Shown here one piece after another: positions 8,126 to 16,656 of a DNA stretch of 64,000 bases. The stretch spans positions 868,001 through 932,000 of the forward strand of contig NZ_CP058910.1 of assembly GCF_013415885.1 (NCBI RefSeq), in the 5' to 3' direction. Each line of letters starts with the position of its first letter. The stretch's first letter is position 1. The translations under genes and the position numbers were made by a program. The DNA is from Halosimplex rubrum (GTDB lineage Archaea; Halobacteriota; Halobacteria; Halobacteriales; Haloarculaceae). The notes below the pieces were generated by a model that searched no databases, had not been told where the DNA came from, and was given only the letters and a program-made list of their open reading frames with translations.

Positions 8126-9175
8126 ATGAGCGACGACGCGACCTACACGGCATCGGTCGTCGGCGGTACGGGCTTTACGGGCGGCGAACTGCTTCGCCTG
8201 CTCGCGGGCCACCCCGAGTTCGATGTCGTCCAGGCGACCAGCCGCTCGAAGGAGAACAAGACGGTGGGCCACGCCCACCCGAATCTGCGCGACCTGGACC
8301 TGCGCTTTTCCTCCCCGGAGGAGCTAGAGAGCGTCGACGCCCTGTTCGCGGCGACGCCACACGGCGTCTCGATGGAGCAGATCGACGAGTTCCAGACGGC
8401 CGCCGACACCGTCGTCGACCTCTCGGCGGACTTCCGGCTCGATACGGAAGGACAGTACGACGAGTGGTACGACGGGCACACCCGTCCCGAGCTGCTCGAA
8501 GACTCGGTCTACGCGCTCCCGGAACTGACTCGCGACGAGCTCCCGGGCGCGGATCTGATCGCGTCGGGCGGCTGCAACGCCACGGCGACGATCCTCGGGC
8601 TCAAACCGCTGGTCGAGGAGGGGATCCTCACCGGCGACGAGCAGATCGTGGTGGACGTGAAGGTCGGCTCCTCGGAGGGCGGCGCGGGGGGCGGCGAAGC
8701 CTCCTCCCACCCCGAGCGCTCGGGCGTCGTCCGCCCGTACGCGCCGACGGGCCACCGCCACGAGGCCGAGATCGAGCAGTTCCTCGGCCTGGACGTCTCG
8801 TTCACCGTCCACGCGGTGGACATGATCCGCGGCGCGAGCGCGACCTGTCACGTCTTCCCGGGCGAGCCCGTCTCGAAGGGCGACCTCTGGGGGGCGTATC
8901 GCGGCGAGTACGGCGAGGAGCCGTTCGTCGAACTCGTGGCGGGCGGCGGTGGCGTGTATCGCTACCCCGAGCCCAAGGCGGTCGCGGGGACGAATCGTGC
9001 GGAGGTCGGGTTCGAGCTCGACCCCGGAAACAGGCGCCTCGTCGTCTTCTCGGCGATCGACAACATGATGAAGGGCTCGGCGGGGCAGGCGGTCCACGCC
9101 GCCAACGTCGCCCTCGGTATCGAGGAGACCGCGGGGCTGGAGTTCGGGGGCCTCCACCCGGTCGGCGCCCCCTGA
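8126..9175 (+). CDS. argC: [LysW]-glutamyl-phosphate reductase (ArgC/LysY)
   Basis: NADPH-dependent reduction of the LysW-bound gamma-glutamyl phosphate to the semialdehyde. The 349-residue protein has the Rossmann motif GGTGFTGG (13-20) and the catalytic cysteine in ASGGCNATAT (Cys150). The ATG at 8126 is preceded by a purine-rich GGGAGAGGAG at 8110-8119 that can act as a ribosome-binding site. The gap to argX is 16 bases. Confidence 0.95.
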   Translation: MSDDATYTASVVGGTGFTGGELLRLLAGHPEFDVVQATSRSKENKTVGHAHPNLRDLDLRFSSPEELESVDALFAATPHGVSMEQIDEFQTAADTVVDLSADFRLDTEGQYDEWYDGHTRPELLEDSVYALPELTRDELPGADLIASGGCNATATILGLKPLVEEGILTGDEQIVVDVKVGSSEGGAGGGEASSHPERSGVVRPYAPTGHRHEAEIEQFLGLDVSFTVHAVDMIRGASATCHVFPGEPVSKGDLWGAYRGEYGEEPFVELVAGGGGVYRYPEPKAVAGTNRAEVGFELDPGNRRLVVFSAIDNMMKGSAGQAVHAANVALGIEETAGLEFGGLHPVGAP

Positions 9176-9189
9176 GCAGGTGATTTTTC

Positions 9190-10044
9190 GTGACTACAGT
9201 CGTCAAGATCGGCGGCGCCCGCGCGGTCGACCCGGCGGGCGCTCTGGCGGACGTTGCAACGCTTACCGAGGACAGAGAGGAGTCGGTCGCCGTGGTTCAC
9301 GGCGGTTCGACGGCCGTCGACGAGACGCTCGAACGGCTCGGCATCGAACCCGAATACGTCGAGACGCCGTCGGGCGTCGTCGGCCGGTTCACCGACGAGG
9401 ACACCATGGAAGTGTTCGAGATGGTCTTCGGCCACCTCAACACGCAACTCGTCGCGGGGCTCCAGAGCCAGGGCGTCGACGCAGTTGGCCTGAACGGCGT
9501 GGACGGCAAACTGCTGTACGGCCCGCGCAAGTCCGCCGTGCGGGTCATGGAGGACGGCACGCGCAAGATCAAACGGGGTGACCACTCGGGGTCGATCAAG
9601 CAGGTCAACGCTGACCTGCTCCAGACGCTGTTTTCGGACGGCTACACGCCGGTTGCGTCGCCGCCGATGGCCGGCAAAGACGACGACGAAGTGATCCCGG
9701 TCAACACCGACGCCGACCGCTCGGCGGCTCACGTCGCCGGTGCGGTCGACGCGACGCTCGTCTTGCTGACGGACGTGGAAGGCATCTACGCGGACCCCGA
9801 CGACCCCTCGACGCTCATCGAGTCGGTCGAGACGAGCGAGGAGTGGGCCGACCTGGAGGACGCCGCCGAGGGGTTCATGGAGCGCAAGGTGATGGCCATC
9901 GAAGAGGCCATCGAGGGCGGCGCCGCGGAAGTGGTGGTGGCGGACGCCAACGCCGAGGAGCCGATCCTGTCGGCGCTGGACGGCGGCGGCACGCACGTCC
10001 ATGCGTCGGCGCTTTCAGATACTGCGGAGGAGGAGACACAATGA
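9190..10044 (+). CDS. argB: [LysW]-glutamate kinase (ArgB/LysZ, amino acid kinase family)
   Basis: Phosphorylates the side-chain carboxylate of the LysW-bound glutamate. The 284-residue protein opens with the kinase motif VVKIGGARAV and has VVHGGSTAVDETL (about 40-52) and the nucleotide-site block VLLTDVEGIYADP (about 191-203). The start is a GTG at 9190, 14 bases after argC. Its stop overlaps the argD ATG in an ATGA junction at 10041-10044, so translation is coupled. Confidence 0.94.
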   Translation: MTTVVKIGGARAVDPAGALADVATLTEDREESVAVVHGGSTAVDETLERLGIEPEYVETPSGVVGRFTDEDTMEVFEMVFGHLNTQLVAGLQSQGVDAVGLNGVDGKLLYGPRKSAVRVMEDGTRKIKRGDHSGSIKQVNADLLQTLFSDGYTPVASPPMAGKDDDEVIPVNTDADRSAAHVAGAVDATLVLLTDVEGIYADPDDPSTLIESVETSEEWADLEDAAEGFMERKVMAIEEAIEGGAAEVVVADANAEEPILSALDGGGTHVHASALSDTAEEETQ

Positions 10045-11174
10045 GCGGATTCGTCTTTTCGGAGAAACCCATCCAGATCGAGGAGGGCGACGGCGCCTTC
10101 CTCTACGACGACAGCGGCAACGAGTACCTCGACTTCGGCGCGTCGTACGCCTGCGTCCCGCTGGGCCACGGCCACGAGGCCGTCCACGACGCCGTGACCG
10201 AGCAGTTCGAGAAGCTGACCTACGTGCAGGCGTCGTACCCCAACGCCGCGCGGACGGCGCTGTACGAGCGACTCGCAGACACCGCGCCGGACCCGATCGA
10301 CTACACGTGGCTCTGCAACTCCGGGACCGAGGCCAACGAGGCGGCGCTGAAGTTCGCCCGCGCGGCCACCGGGAACTCGAAGATCGTCGCGACGATGAAG
10401 GGGTTCCACGGCCGGACGATGGGCGCGCTCGCGACGACGTGGAAGAGCAAGTATAAGAAGCCCTACGAGCCGCTGATGGGCGACGTGGAGTTCGTCCCCT
10501 ACGACGACGGCGACGAACTCGCCGACGCCGTCGACGACGAGACCGCGGCGGTCATCGTCGAACCCGTCCAGGGCGAGGGCGGCATCAACCCCGCCTCCGC
10601 CGAGTTCCTCCAGCGCGCCCGCGAGGAGACCGAGGAGGCCGGCGCGGCGCTGATCTTCGACGAGGTCCAGACCGGCATGGGCCGGACGGGCTCGCTGTGG
10701 GCCGCGGAGCAGTCCGGCGTCGTCCCGGACATGATCACCGCGGCGAAGGGCCTCGGGAACGGCTTCCCGGTCGGCGCGACGCTCTGCCGGGAGTGGATCG
10801 CCGACAACTACGGCAGCCACGCCTCGACGTTCTCGGGCGGGCCGGTCATCTCGGCGGCCGCGGGCGCGACCGTCTCGACCATCGTCGAGGAGGACGTGCC
10901 CACCCACGCCGGCGACGTGGGCGCGTACATGCAGGAAGAACTGGAAGCGGCGATCGGCGACGACGTGCGCGAGGTGCGCGGCGAGGGGCTGATGGTCGGC
11001 GTCGAGGTCGGCCGCGGCGCCAACCGCGCGCTGAAACAGCTCGCCGTGAACCACGGCGTCCTCGCGCTGCCGGCCGGGCGGACCGTCGTGCGGTTCCTCC
11101 CGCCGCTGACGGTCACCGAGGACGAGGTCGACCGGGTGGTCGACGCCATGGCGGAGGTCGTCGGCGATGAGTGA
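10041..11174 (+). CDS. argD: [LysW]-aminoadipate/glutamate semialdehyde transaminase (ArgD/LysJ)
   Basis: PLP-dependent class III aminotransferase giving LysW-ornithine. The 377-residue protein shows CNSGTEANEAALKFAR (92-107), the cofactor Asp in LIFDEVQTGMGRTG (Asp207) and the Schiff-base lysine in TAAKGLGNGFPVGA (Lys236). Length matches ArgD/LysJ. It overlaps argB by four bases and lysK by eight. Confidence 0.95.
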   Translation: MSGFVFSEKPIQIEEGDGAFLYDDSGNEYLDFGASYACVPLGHGHEAVHDAVTEQFEKLTYVQASYPNAARTALYERLADTAPDPIDYTWLCNSGTEANEAALKFARAATGNSKIVATMKGFHGRTMGALATTWKSKYKKPYEPLMGDVEFVPYDDGDELADAVDDETAAVIVEPVQGEGGINPASAEFLQRAREETEEAGAALIFDEVQTGMGRTGSLWAAEQSGVVPDMITAAKGLGNGFPVGATLCREWIADNYGSHASTFSGGPVISAAAGATVSTIVEEDVPTHAGDVGAYMQEELEAAIGDDVREVRGEGLMVGVEVGRGANRALKQLAVNHGVLALPAGRTVVRFLPPLTVTEDEVDRVVDAMAEVVGDE

Positions 11175-12249
11175 GAGCGCCGGCGAATCGGAGGACGCGA
11201 GCGCGTCGGTTCCCGTCGACGAGCAAGCGCGCGAACTGCTGGTCGACGTGGTCGACACGCCGTCGGTGACCGGCGAGGAGGAAGAAGCGGCGAGAGTCCT
11301 CGTCGACTTCTTCGAGCGCCACGACCGCGAGGTGTGGGTCGACGACGTTGGCAACGTCCGCGCGCCGGCCGACGACAGCGTGCTCCTGACCTCCCATATC
11401 GACACCGTCCCGGGCGACATCCCGGTGCGCGTCGAGGAGAACGACGAGGGCGAGGAACAGCTCTGGGGCCGTGGAAGCGTCGACGCGAAGGGGCCGCTCT
11501 GTTCGATGGCCGTCGCGGCCGTCCGCACGGGCGCCTCGTTCGTCGGCGTCGTCGGCGAGGAGGTGGACTCGCGGGGTGCGCGCCACCTCGTCGACGAGCG
11601 CGACGCCGAGCCCGGGGCCGTCGTCAACGGCGAGCCCTCGGGCTGGGACGGCATCACGCTCGGCTACCGCGGGCTGCTCGCCGGCACCTACGTCGCCACC
11701 TCGGAGTCGGGTCACTCCTCGCGGCCGGAGAACAACGCCGTCCAGGACGCCATCGCCTGGTGGTCGGCGGTCGAAGAGGAGTTCGCCCACGACGACTGGG
11801 TGCCCGTTTTCGAGCGCGTGACGGCCAAGCCCATCAGCTTCGAGGGCGGGATCTCCGACGACGGCCTCTCGGTCGAGGCGACGGCGGACGTGCAGCTGCG
11901 AGTCCCGCCGGAGTACACGACCGAGGAGGTCCGCGAGATCGCCGACGGTCACCTCGAAAACGGGACGGTCCACTGGCACGACGCGGTCGAGCCGGTGATG
12001 ATGAACCCGCGGACAGCGGCGGCCCGAGCCTTCCGCGCGGCGGTCCGGCAGGTCGGCGGCGACCCCCGTCTGCTGCGCAAGACCGGCACAAGTGATATGA
12101 ACGTCTACGCACAGGAGTGGGACTGTCCGATGGTGACCTACGGACCCGGCGACTCCGACCTGGACCACGCGCCCGACGAGCACGTCTCGCTCGCCGAGTA
12201 CGACCGCGCCGTGGCCGTCCTGGAGACCGCGACGGAGCAACTACAATGA
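11167..12249 (+). CDS. lysK: [LysW]-ornithine/lysine hydrolase (LysK/ArgE, M20 peptidase)
   Basis: Releases ornithine from LysW and regenerates the carrier. The 360-residue M20 metallopeptidase has the metal and catalytic motifs SHIDTVPG (His77, Asp79), GRGSVDAKG (Asp106) and VVGEEVDSRGAR (Glu131, Glu132). An acidic N-terminal stretch of about 20 residues precedes the core. The start ATG at 11167 lies inside the end of argD, and the stop shares an ATGA with argF. Confidence 0.93.
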   Translation: MSESAGESEDASASVPVDEQARELLVDVVDTPSVTGEEEEAARVLVDFFERHDREVWVDDVGNVRAPADDSVLLTSHIDTVPGDIPVRVEENDEGEEQLWGRGSVDAKGPLCSMAVAAVRTGASFVGVVGEEVDSRGARHLVDERDAEPGAVVNGEPSGWDGITLGYRGLLAGTYVATSESGHSSRPENNAVQDAIAWWSAVEEEFAHDDWVPVFERVTAKPISFEGGISDDGLSVEATADVQLRVPPEYTTEEVREIADGHLENGTVHWHDAVEPVMMNPRTAAARAFRAAVRQVGGDPRLLRKTGTSDMNVYAQEWDCPMVTYGPGDSDLDHAPDEHVSLAEYDRAVAVLETATEQLQ

Positions 12250-13133
12250 ACTTCCTCGACGTCGACGACCTCACGACCGGCGAACTGGCGGCCGTCCTCG
12301 ACCGCGCGGCGGCGATCAAGACCGACTACCGCGAGGACGGCGCGACCGACCTGCTGGACGGTCAGACACTCGGGATGATCTTCGAGAAACCGTCGACGCG
12401 GACGCGCGTCTCCTTCGAGACCGGCATGACCCAGCTGGGCGGTCACGCCGTCTTCCTCGGTCCAGACGACATCGGGCTGCACGGGCGCGAACCCGTGAAG
12501 GACATCGCGCGGGCGCTCGGTCGCTACGTCGACTTCGTGATGGCCCGCGTGTACGACCACGCCGACGTGGTCGAACTCGGCGAGTACGCCGAGGTCCCCG
12601 TCATCAACGCGCTGACCGACGACGCCCACCCCTGCCAGACGCTCGCCGACCTGCTGACGATCCGCGAGCACTTCGACGACCCGACGGTCGCGTGGGTCGG
12701 CGACGGCAACAACGTCTGCCAGTCGTTCGTCCTCGGCGCGGCGATGTCCGGCCTAGACCTGACCGTCGCCACGCCCGAGGGGTACGGCGTCGACGAGGGC
12801 GTCCTCGAGCGCGCCGAGGGGCTCGGGACCGCACCGGCGACGACGACCGACCCCGAGGCCGCCATCGCCGACGCGGACGTGGTGTACACGGACGTGTGGG
12901 TCAGCATGGGTCAGGAGGACGAGCGCGCGGAGAAGCTGGCGGCCTTCGAGGGCTTTCAGATCACGCCCGAGTTGCTTGGCGACCGCGCGCTGATGCACTG
13001 TCTGCCCGCCCATCGCGGGGAGGAGGTCACCGACGCCGTCATCGAGAGCGACAACGCCATCGTCTGGGACCAGGCCGAGAACCGCCTGCACGCCCAGAAA
13101 GGGCTGCTGGCGTGGCTGGCCGAGCAGGAATAG
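12246..13133 (+). CDS. argF: Ornithine carbamoyltransferase
   Basis: Makes citrulline from ornithine and carbamoyl phosphate, linking the LysW branch to argG and argH. The 295-residue enzyme has the carbamoyl-phosphate site EKPSTRTR (47-54), HPCQ (128-131), the SMG loop (220-222) and HCLPAHRG (251-258). Its last 64 or so coding bases, together with the stop codon and 10 bases beyond, occur again 231 bp downstream after a structured element. The gene itself is full length and intact. It is the last gene of the operon. Confidence 0.96.
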   Translation: MNFLDVDDLTTGELAAVLDRAAAIKTDYREDGATDLLDGQTLGMIFEKPSTRTRVSFETGMTQLGGHAVFLGPDDIGLHGREPVKDIARALGRYVDFVMARVYDHADVVELGEYAEVPVINALTDDAHPCQTLADLLTIREHFDDPTVAWVGDGNNVCQSFVLGAAMSGLDLTVATPEGYGVDEGVLERAEGLGTAPATTTDPEAAIADADVVYTDVWVSMGQEDERAEKLAAFEGFQITPELLGDRALMHCLPAHRGEEVTDAVIESDNAIVWDQAENRLHAQKGLLAWLAEQE

Positions 13134-13297
13134 CGTCCGCGCGAGCGAAGCGAGGTGCGACGAAAGGAGCACCTCGTTGCGAACGGCGCGAAGCGCCGTG
13201 AGCGCAGTGAGCGCGTTTTTCGCCCACGTTTTTCTCCTCGGGTGTCCTCAGTCGCTTCGCTCCCTGCGAGCACCACTCGTCGAAAAACGTGGCTGCC
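13134..13297 (+). repeat. Structured intergenic element, copy 1 (after argF stop)
   Basis: Starts at the base after the argF stop. It holds a hairpin CGAGGTGC (13151-13158) / GCACCTCG (13169-13176), a series of AGCG-rich palindromes, and a long-range perfect inverted repeat CCACGTTTTTC (13224-13234) / GAAAAACGTGG (13282-13292). Five bases later the second copy of the argF 3' end begins. T-tracts at 13216-13220 and 13229-13233 could end transcription of the arginine operon. Homologous to the element after pheT. Confidence 0.75.
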
Positions 13298-13374
13298 GGA
13301 CCAGGCCGAGAACCGCCTGCACGCACAGAAAGGGCTGCTGGCGTGGCTGGCCGAGCAGGAATAGCGTCCGCGCG
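13298..13374 (+). repeat. Duplicate of the argF 3' end (77 bp, one mismatch)
   Basis: Bases 13298-13374 match 13067-13143 with one difference (GCACAG for GCCCAG). The copy begins at GGACCAGGCC, runs through the stop codon and ends ten bases beyond. It has no start of its own and is not a gene. The offset is 231 bp. Confidence 0.95.
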
Positions 13375-13556
13375 CCCGCGGCGCGCGGTTCACCGGGCCG
13401 AACGGAGTGAGGCCCGCTTTTTGCCCCACCTTTTTGCGCGGGTGGTCTCGGAGCGAGCGGAGTCGTTCGAACGAGCGCTACGCGCTCGGTCGTGATGACG
13501 AGAGAGCTTGGCTCTCTCGGAGTACGAGCGAGGATACCCGAGCGGAAAAAGGTGGG
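13375..13556 (+). repeat. Structured intergenic element, copy 2 (divergent)
   Basis: Follows the duplicated argF end and runs to the stop codon of the convergent M50-like gene. It contains GGGCC-AACGGAGTGA-GGCCC, the T-rich stretch CTTTTTGCCCCACCTTTTTG and a perfect inverted repeat CCCACCTTTTT (13425-13435) / AAAAAGGTGGG (13546-13556). Two smaller hairpins lie in the loop. The T-tract stem matches copy 1 in design but with C-G swapped for G-C. Confidence 0.7.
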
Positions 13557-14042
13557 TTAGGACCGGACGAGCCTGAGGAACTGTTTCCCGTCGCTGTCCA
13601 GTCCGGCGTAAGCGCCGCGGGAGTACGTCCGCGGCACGATGGTCTGGACGGCCCGGAAGAATTCGCTGTAGAAGATCGCCCGCAGGCAGAACGATATCGG
13701 GGTGGTACCGTCGCGGAACATGACCGGGCCCAGCGCCGCGACGATGAGGACCGTCATCGCCGGCCCGGCCGCGATGGAGGCCGTTCGGACGCGCTTCGAG
13801 TGCGTCCCCTCCCACTCGTGATACCCGTAGGCCACGAGCTTCCGGACGCCGTCGAACCCGACCGTTACCGTCAGCGGACCGAAGCGGGCCGTCCGCCCCG
13901 AGTCGCTCCCGACCGAGATGTGTGAACTGCCGCCCGCGAGCAGGACCGGCGCGGCGTGGGCGGCCTCGTGGAGGAAGAGCGCGACGACGATCCCGACGAC
14001 AGCGGCCGGGACGGCCAGCGCGTACAGTAGCACGTCGCTCAT
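13557..14042 (-). CDS. Small M50-like (site-2 protease type) membrane metalloprotease
   Basis: A 161-residue membrane protein. A first hydrophobic helix carries the zinc motif HEAAH (His25, Glu26, His29) and the C terminus has YAGLDSDGKQFLRLVRS, matching the second metal-ligand region (DG) of compact M50 peptidases. Such enzymes cut membrane-spanning substrates within the bilayer. The protein is short, with about four membrane segments. No substrate can be named. Its stop codon abuts the repeat element on its 3' side. Confidence 0.62.
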   Translation of the reverse strand: MSDVLLYALAVPAAVVGIVVALFLHEAAHAAPVLLAGGSSHISVGSDSGRTARFGPLTVTVGFDGVRKLVAYGYHEWEGTHSKRVRTASIAAGPAMTVLIVAALGPVMFRDGTTPISFCLRAIFYSEFFRAVQTIVPRTYSRGAYAGLDSDGKQFLRLVRS

Positions 14043-14199
14043 GTAAATGACGTTCGACTCACAGGTCTGTAAAGCTACTCTTCACGCGAGCGGGAGCCGC
14101 CGTGTTCACGAACCCGCGTCGCCCTAGGTTCGGACTATCGTCGGTAAGGCGTCTCGACCGGCGAGAACGGTCTACGATGGTCAAGGTGTCGCCGGTCCA

Positions 14200-15021
14200 A
14201 TGTATCGTATGGCCTCGACGGAGACGACCGTGACCGAGCGCGGACCGGCAAGCGGGAGTACAGAGCGACGGGCGCGGCGAGTCGTGGACTGGGCGGTGCC
14301 GATACTACTGGGGCTGTACGGGCTGGCGGTGAGCTTCGGCGGGGCGGCGCTGGCAGTGGCCGCGGACCGTGACGTCATCGCCGAGCTGGTCGCGGAGGGG
14401 ATGATCGTCTCCGAGGTGTTCACGGACGCGGCGCTGGTGGACGTGAGCTTCGCGACGGCGCGCTGGAGCGGGATCGGACTCGTGGTGACGGGGCTGTCGT
14501 CGTGGGCCGCGGCGCTGGCGTTCGTCGCACATCGGCGGCGCGAGCGGAGCCGGGAAGCCGGGACGGGACCCGACCCGACGTACACGTGGACAGACGCGGC
14601 CGCCGGTGGCGTGGTGACGGCGGTCGCCTCGTTCCTGTTGCCGTTCGCACCGATGCTCGGCGGGTTCGCCGCCGGGTACCTCCACCGCAACGAGCGGACG
14701 AGCGCGACGCGGGTGGGCGCGCTGTCGGGGCTGCTGTCGGTGCTGCCGCTGGCAGTGGCGTTCCTGTTCGTGGCCGCGGGCGTCGCCGTCGGGACCCTGC
14801 GGGTCGACGCCGTGGGCGTCGCGCTGCTGGTCGTCGGCGTCGTGCTCGTGTCGCTGCTGTTCGCGGCGCTCTTCTCGGGCGGATTCGGTGCGCTCGGCGG
14901 TTACATCGGCGGCCGGCTCCGCGACCGCGACGCGGACGGACCCGACGAGTTCGGCGGCGAACGCGAGGAGGGCCGCCTCGGCGACGACAGACCCGACCGC
15001 GACGAGTCGACCGCCGACTGA
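14200..15021 (+). CDS. Polytopic membrane protein (DUF5518-like)
   Basis: The 273-residue protein has about five predicted membrane helices (roughly 32-55, 87-110, 135-160, 170-195 and 205-240) and an Asp/Glu/Arg-rich cytoplasmic tail. The blocks FAPMLGGFAAGYLHR and FGALGGYIGGRLRDRD resemble haloarchaeal DUF5518 proteins, whose function is unknown. Possible starts are the ATG at 14200 or the in-frame ATG at 14209. No operon partner is evident. Confidence 0.6.
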   Translation: MYRMASTETTVTERGPASGSTERRARRVVDWAVPILLGLYGLAVSFGGAALAVAADRDVIAELVAEGMIVSEVFTDAALVDVSFATARWSGIGLVVTGLSSWAAALAFVAHRRRERSREAGTGPDPTYTWTDAAAGGVVTAVASFLLPFAPMLGGFAAGYLHRNERTSATRVGALSGLLSVLPLAVAFLFVAAGVAVGTLRVDAVGVALLVVGVVLVSLLFAALFSGGFGALGGYIGGRLRDRDADGPDEFGGEREEGRLGDDRPDRDESTAD

Positions 15022-15153
15022 GCGTTCCCCTCGCGGGCACGACGGACCGACCGGTGGCACCGGACTCGTCAGTTCTTCCGGGGCGCCGTCCACGCTCGTC
15101 CAGAACGGGGCCCCGAATCCGTGCGAGATATTGACACCCAGAAACCCTAATGA

Positions 15154-15160
15154 TTTATAA
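15154..15160 (+). promoter_or_regulatory. TATA box of the DUF5789-like gene
   Basis: TTTATAA centred 30 bases before the ATG at 15187, in an otherwise GC-rich gap; a leaderless transcript is expected. Confidence 0.6.
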
Positions 15161-15186
15161 TGCAGTAGAATAATCGTGGCGTACAG

Positions 15187-15468
15187 ATGCGGATCACAGA
15201 AACGCGGCAGTTGTTCACGGAATCGTGCGAGTATCCGACGGACGCGGCGACGGTCGCCGACCGGGTCGGCGACGTGGAGATCGAGGCGCCGACGGGCGAC
15301 ACGACGACGGTCGAGACGGTGCTGGCGCGGTCGAACGTCGGGACCTACGAGTCGGCCGACGACGTGTACACGGCGCTGATGGGCAACCTCGACGATTCGT
15401 TCATCGGGCTGAAGTACTACGACGACCGCGGCGACAACCAGCCCCACCCCCACCGCAACTGGCACTGA
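15187..15468 (+). CDS. DUF5789-like small soluble protein
   Basis: A 93-residue acidic protein beginning MRITETRQLFTESCEYPTDA and containing VETVLARSNVGTYESADDVY. This pattern recalls haloarchaeal DUF5789 proteins, which are small, soluble and uncharacterised. A strong TATA box at the right distance supports expression. The C terminus is His/Pro-rich. No function can be given. Confidence 0.65.
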   Translation: MRITETRQLFTESCEYPTDAATVADRVGDVEIEAPTGDTTTVETVLARSNVGTYESADDVYTALMGNLDDSFIGLKYYDDRGDNQPHPHRNWH

Positions 15469-15690
15469 GCCGGGCGATCCCGGCGGTGGGACAACGGTGC
15501 CGGCGACGTGGCGGGCCGAGCCGGCAGTGAGACGGGTGGGGCCGCGGTGGGCATCCGCGGAGGGTCGGAACGGGTGGTTCGGTCCGCGGTGGATCGGAAC
15601 TCCGGGACGGGGAGACGCGGACACCGGCGTGTGTGCGACCGCCGCGCGACCGGCGAACACTGATTGTCGGAGCGGTCGAAGCGGGCGGTG

Positions 15691-15924
15691 ATGGCCGACC
15701 CGCCCGTCGTCGACGCCGGCGCGCTGGACGCCGACGAGCTGCTCGACCGGATCAAATCGGAGGGCCGGGTCCGACTGCGGACGGATTTTCTCGACGCCGA
15801 GCACGAGGTGACGCTCCGCTGGGACGGCGAGGTCTTCTACTGCGACACGCCGACGCGCTTGCACAGACACGAGACCGAGTCGGCGATGCGAACCTGCTTG
15901 ATCGAGCAGGGGTACGGTCGCTGA
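15691..15924 (+). CDS. Small conserved haloarchaeal protein (hypothetical)
   Basis: A 77-residue protein with a charged helical N terminus and a C-terminal YCDTPTRLHRHETESAMRTC that I have seen in unnamed haloarchaeal proteins. The ATG at 15691 is preferred over an upstream in-frame ATG at 15664 because conservation seems to begin there. Both cysteines lie in the C-terminal half. It precedes an HTH regulator gene that has its own TATA box. Confidence 0.55.
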   Translation: MADPPVVDAGALDADELLDRIKSEGRVRLRTDFLDAEHEVTLRWDGEVFYCDTPTRLHRHETESAMRTCLIEQGYGR

Positions 15925-15958
15925 CTCGCCGGTCGTCCCGGCCGGGTTACCGTGTCCG

Positions 15959-15964
15959 TTTAAG
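15959..15964 (+). promoter_or_regulatory. TATA box of the HTH regulator gene
   Basis: TTTAAG about 30 bases before the ATG at 15992, fitting a leaderless transcript. Confidence 0.5.
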
Positions 15965-15991
15965 CAGCGGGGGTGCCAAGTCAGCGACACC

Positions 15992-16381
15992 ATGGTCGAG
16001 GCGGACCCTTCGCCCCAGCGGTTTCGGGAGTTGATGCTCGACGAGCAGCCGGGCTTCGCGGACGTGCTCGCCTGCGTCTTCAACATTCAGGAACACGAGG
16101 TGCGGACGTTCCTGACGCTGCAGGACTACCCCGGGAGCACCGTCGCCGAGCTGGCCGACCAGCTCGAACGCGACCGCAGCAACGTCAACCGCTCGCTGTC
16201 GACGCTCCGCGAGAAGGGCCTGGCCGAACGCGAGCGGCGACTGTTAGACGGCGGCGGGCACGTCTATCAGTACGCCGCGACGCCGCTGCCCGAGGCCCGC
16301 GAGCTGATGCACGAGACCCTCGACGAGTGGACCGCCTACGTCCACGACCGCATCGACGAGTTCGGCGAGGAAGACCTCTGA
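15992..16381 (+). CDS. MarR/TrmB-like winged-helix transcriptional regulator
   Basis: A 129-residue protein with a winged helix-turn-helix (about 30-95). The recognition helix region is LADQLERDRSNVNRSLSTLR, and the wing includes GGHVYQYAATPLPEARELM. Only a short helical C-terminal segment follows, so this is a minimal regulator with no obvious ligand domain. Target genes are unknown; the small upstream gene or its own promoter are the first candidates. Confidence 0.75.
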   Translation: MVEADPSPQRFRELMLDEQPGFADVLACVFNIQEHEVRTFLTLQDYPGSTVAELADQLERDRSNVNRSLSTLREKGLAERERRLLDGGGHVYQYAATPLPEARELMHETLDEWTAYVHDRIDEFGEEDL

Positions 16382-16475
16382 TCGGTCGAATCCCCCTCTG
16401 AGGTGGCGGTCCTATCCGTCCAGCGTGAGAGCTGAGAGCCTTCGGCCCGCGCTCTCGAACCACGCGACACATCCC

Positions 16476-16563
16476 CGCTCTCGGCACTGTCCGCTCACGG
16501 CAAAGCCGCTGCTCGCGGGCAAGAGGCTCGCTCGCACGGTCCGCGGGAGCTTCGCTCCCGCGC
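16476..16563 (+). repeat. Dispersed palindromic repeat, copy A
   Basis: About 88 bases that match 54150-54238 at roughly 85-90 percent. Internal palindromes include GGGAGCTTCGCTCCC. It lies in the 275-base gap between the convergent HTH and lpdA genes. No coding frame in the gap looks real. Confidence 0.7.
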
Positions 16564-16656
16564 GATTCACTTCGAGGCGCACAGCGCCTCGCACCGCTCG
16601 ACAGCACGCGCCAACACGGAACGCACGTCGGCACAAACGGACAGGCCGGCCGCGAG

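Noticed and set aside
13155-13364. Short frame containing the copied argF end, considered as a gene fragment or pseudogene
   Set aside because: It has no start, no promoter and only about 21 argF codons; it is a repeat, not a decayed gene.
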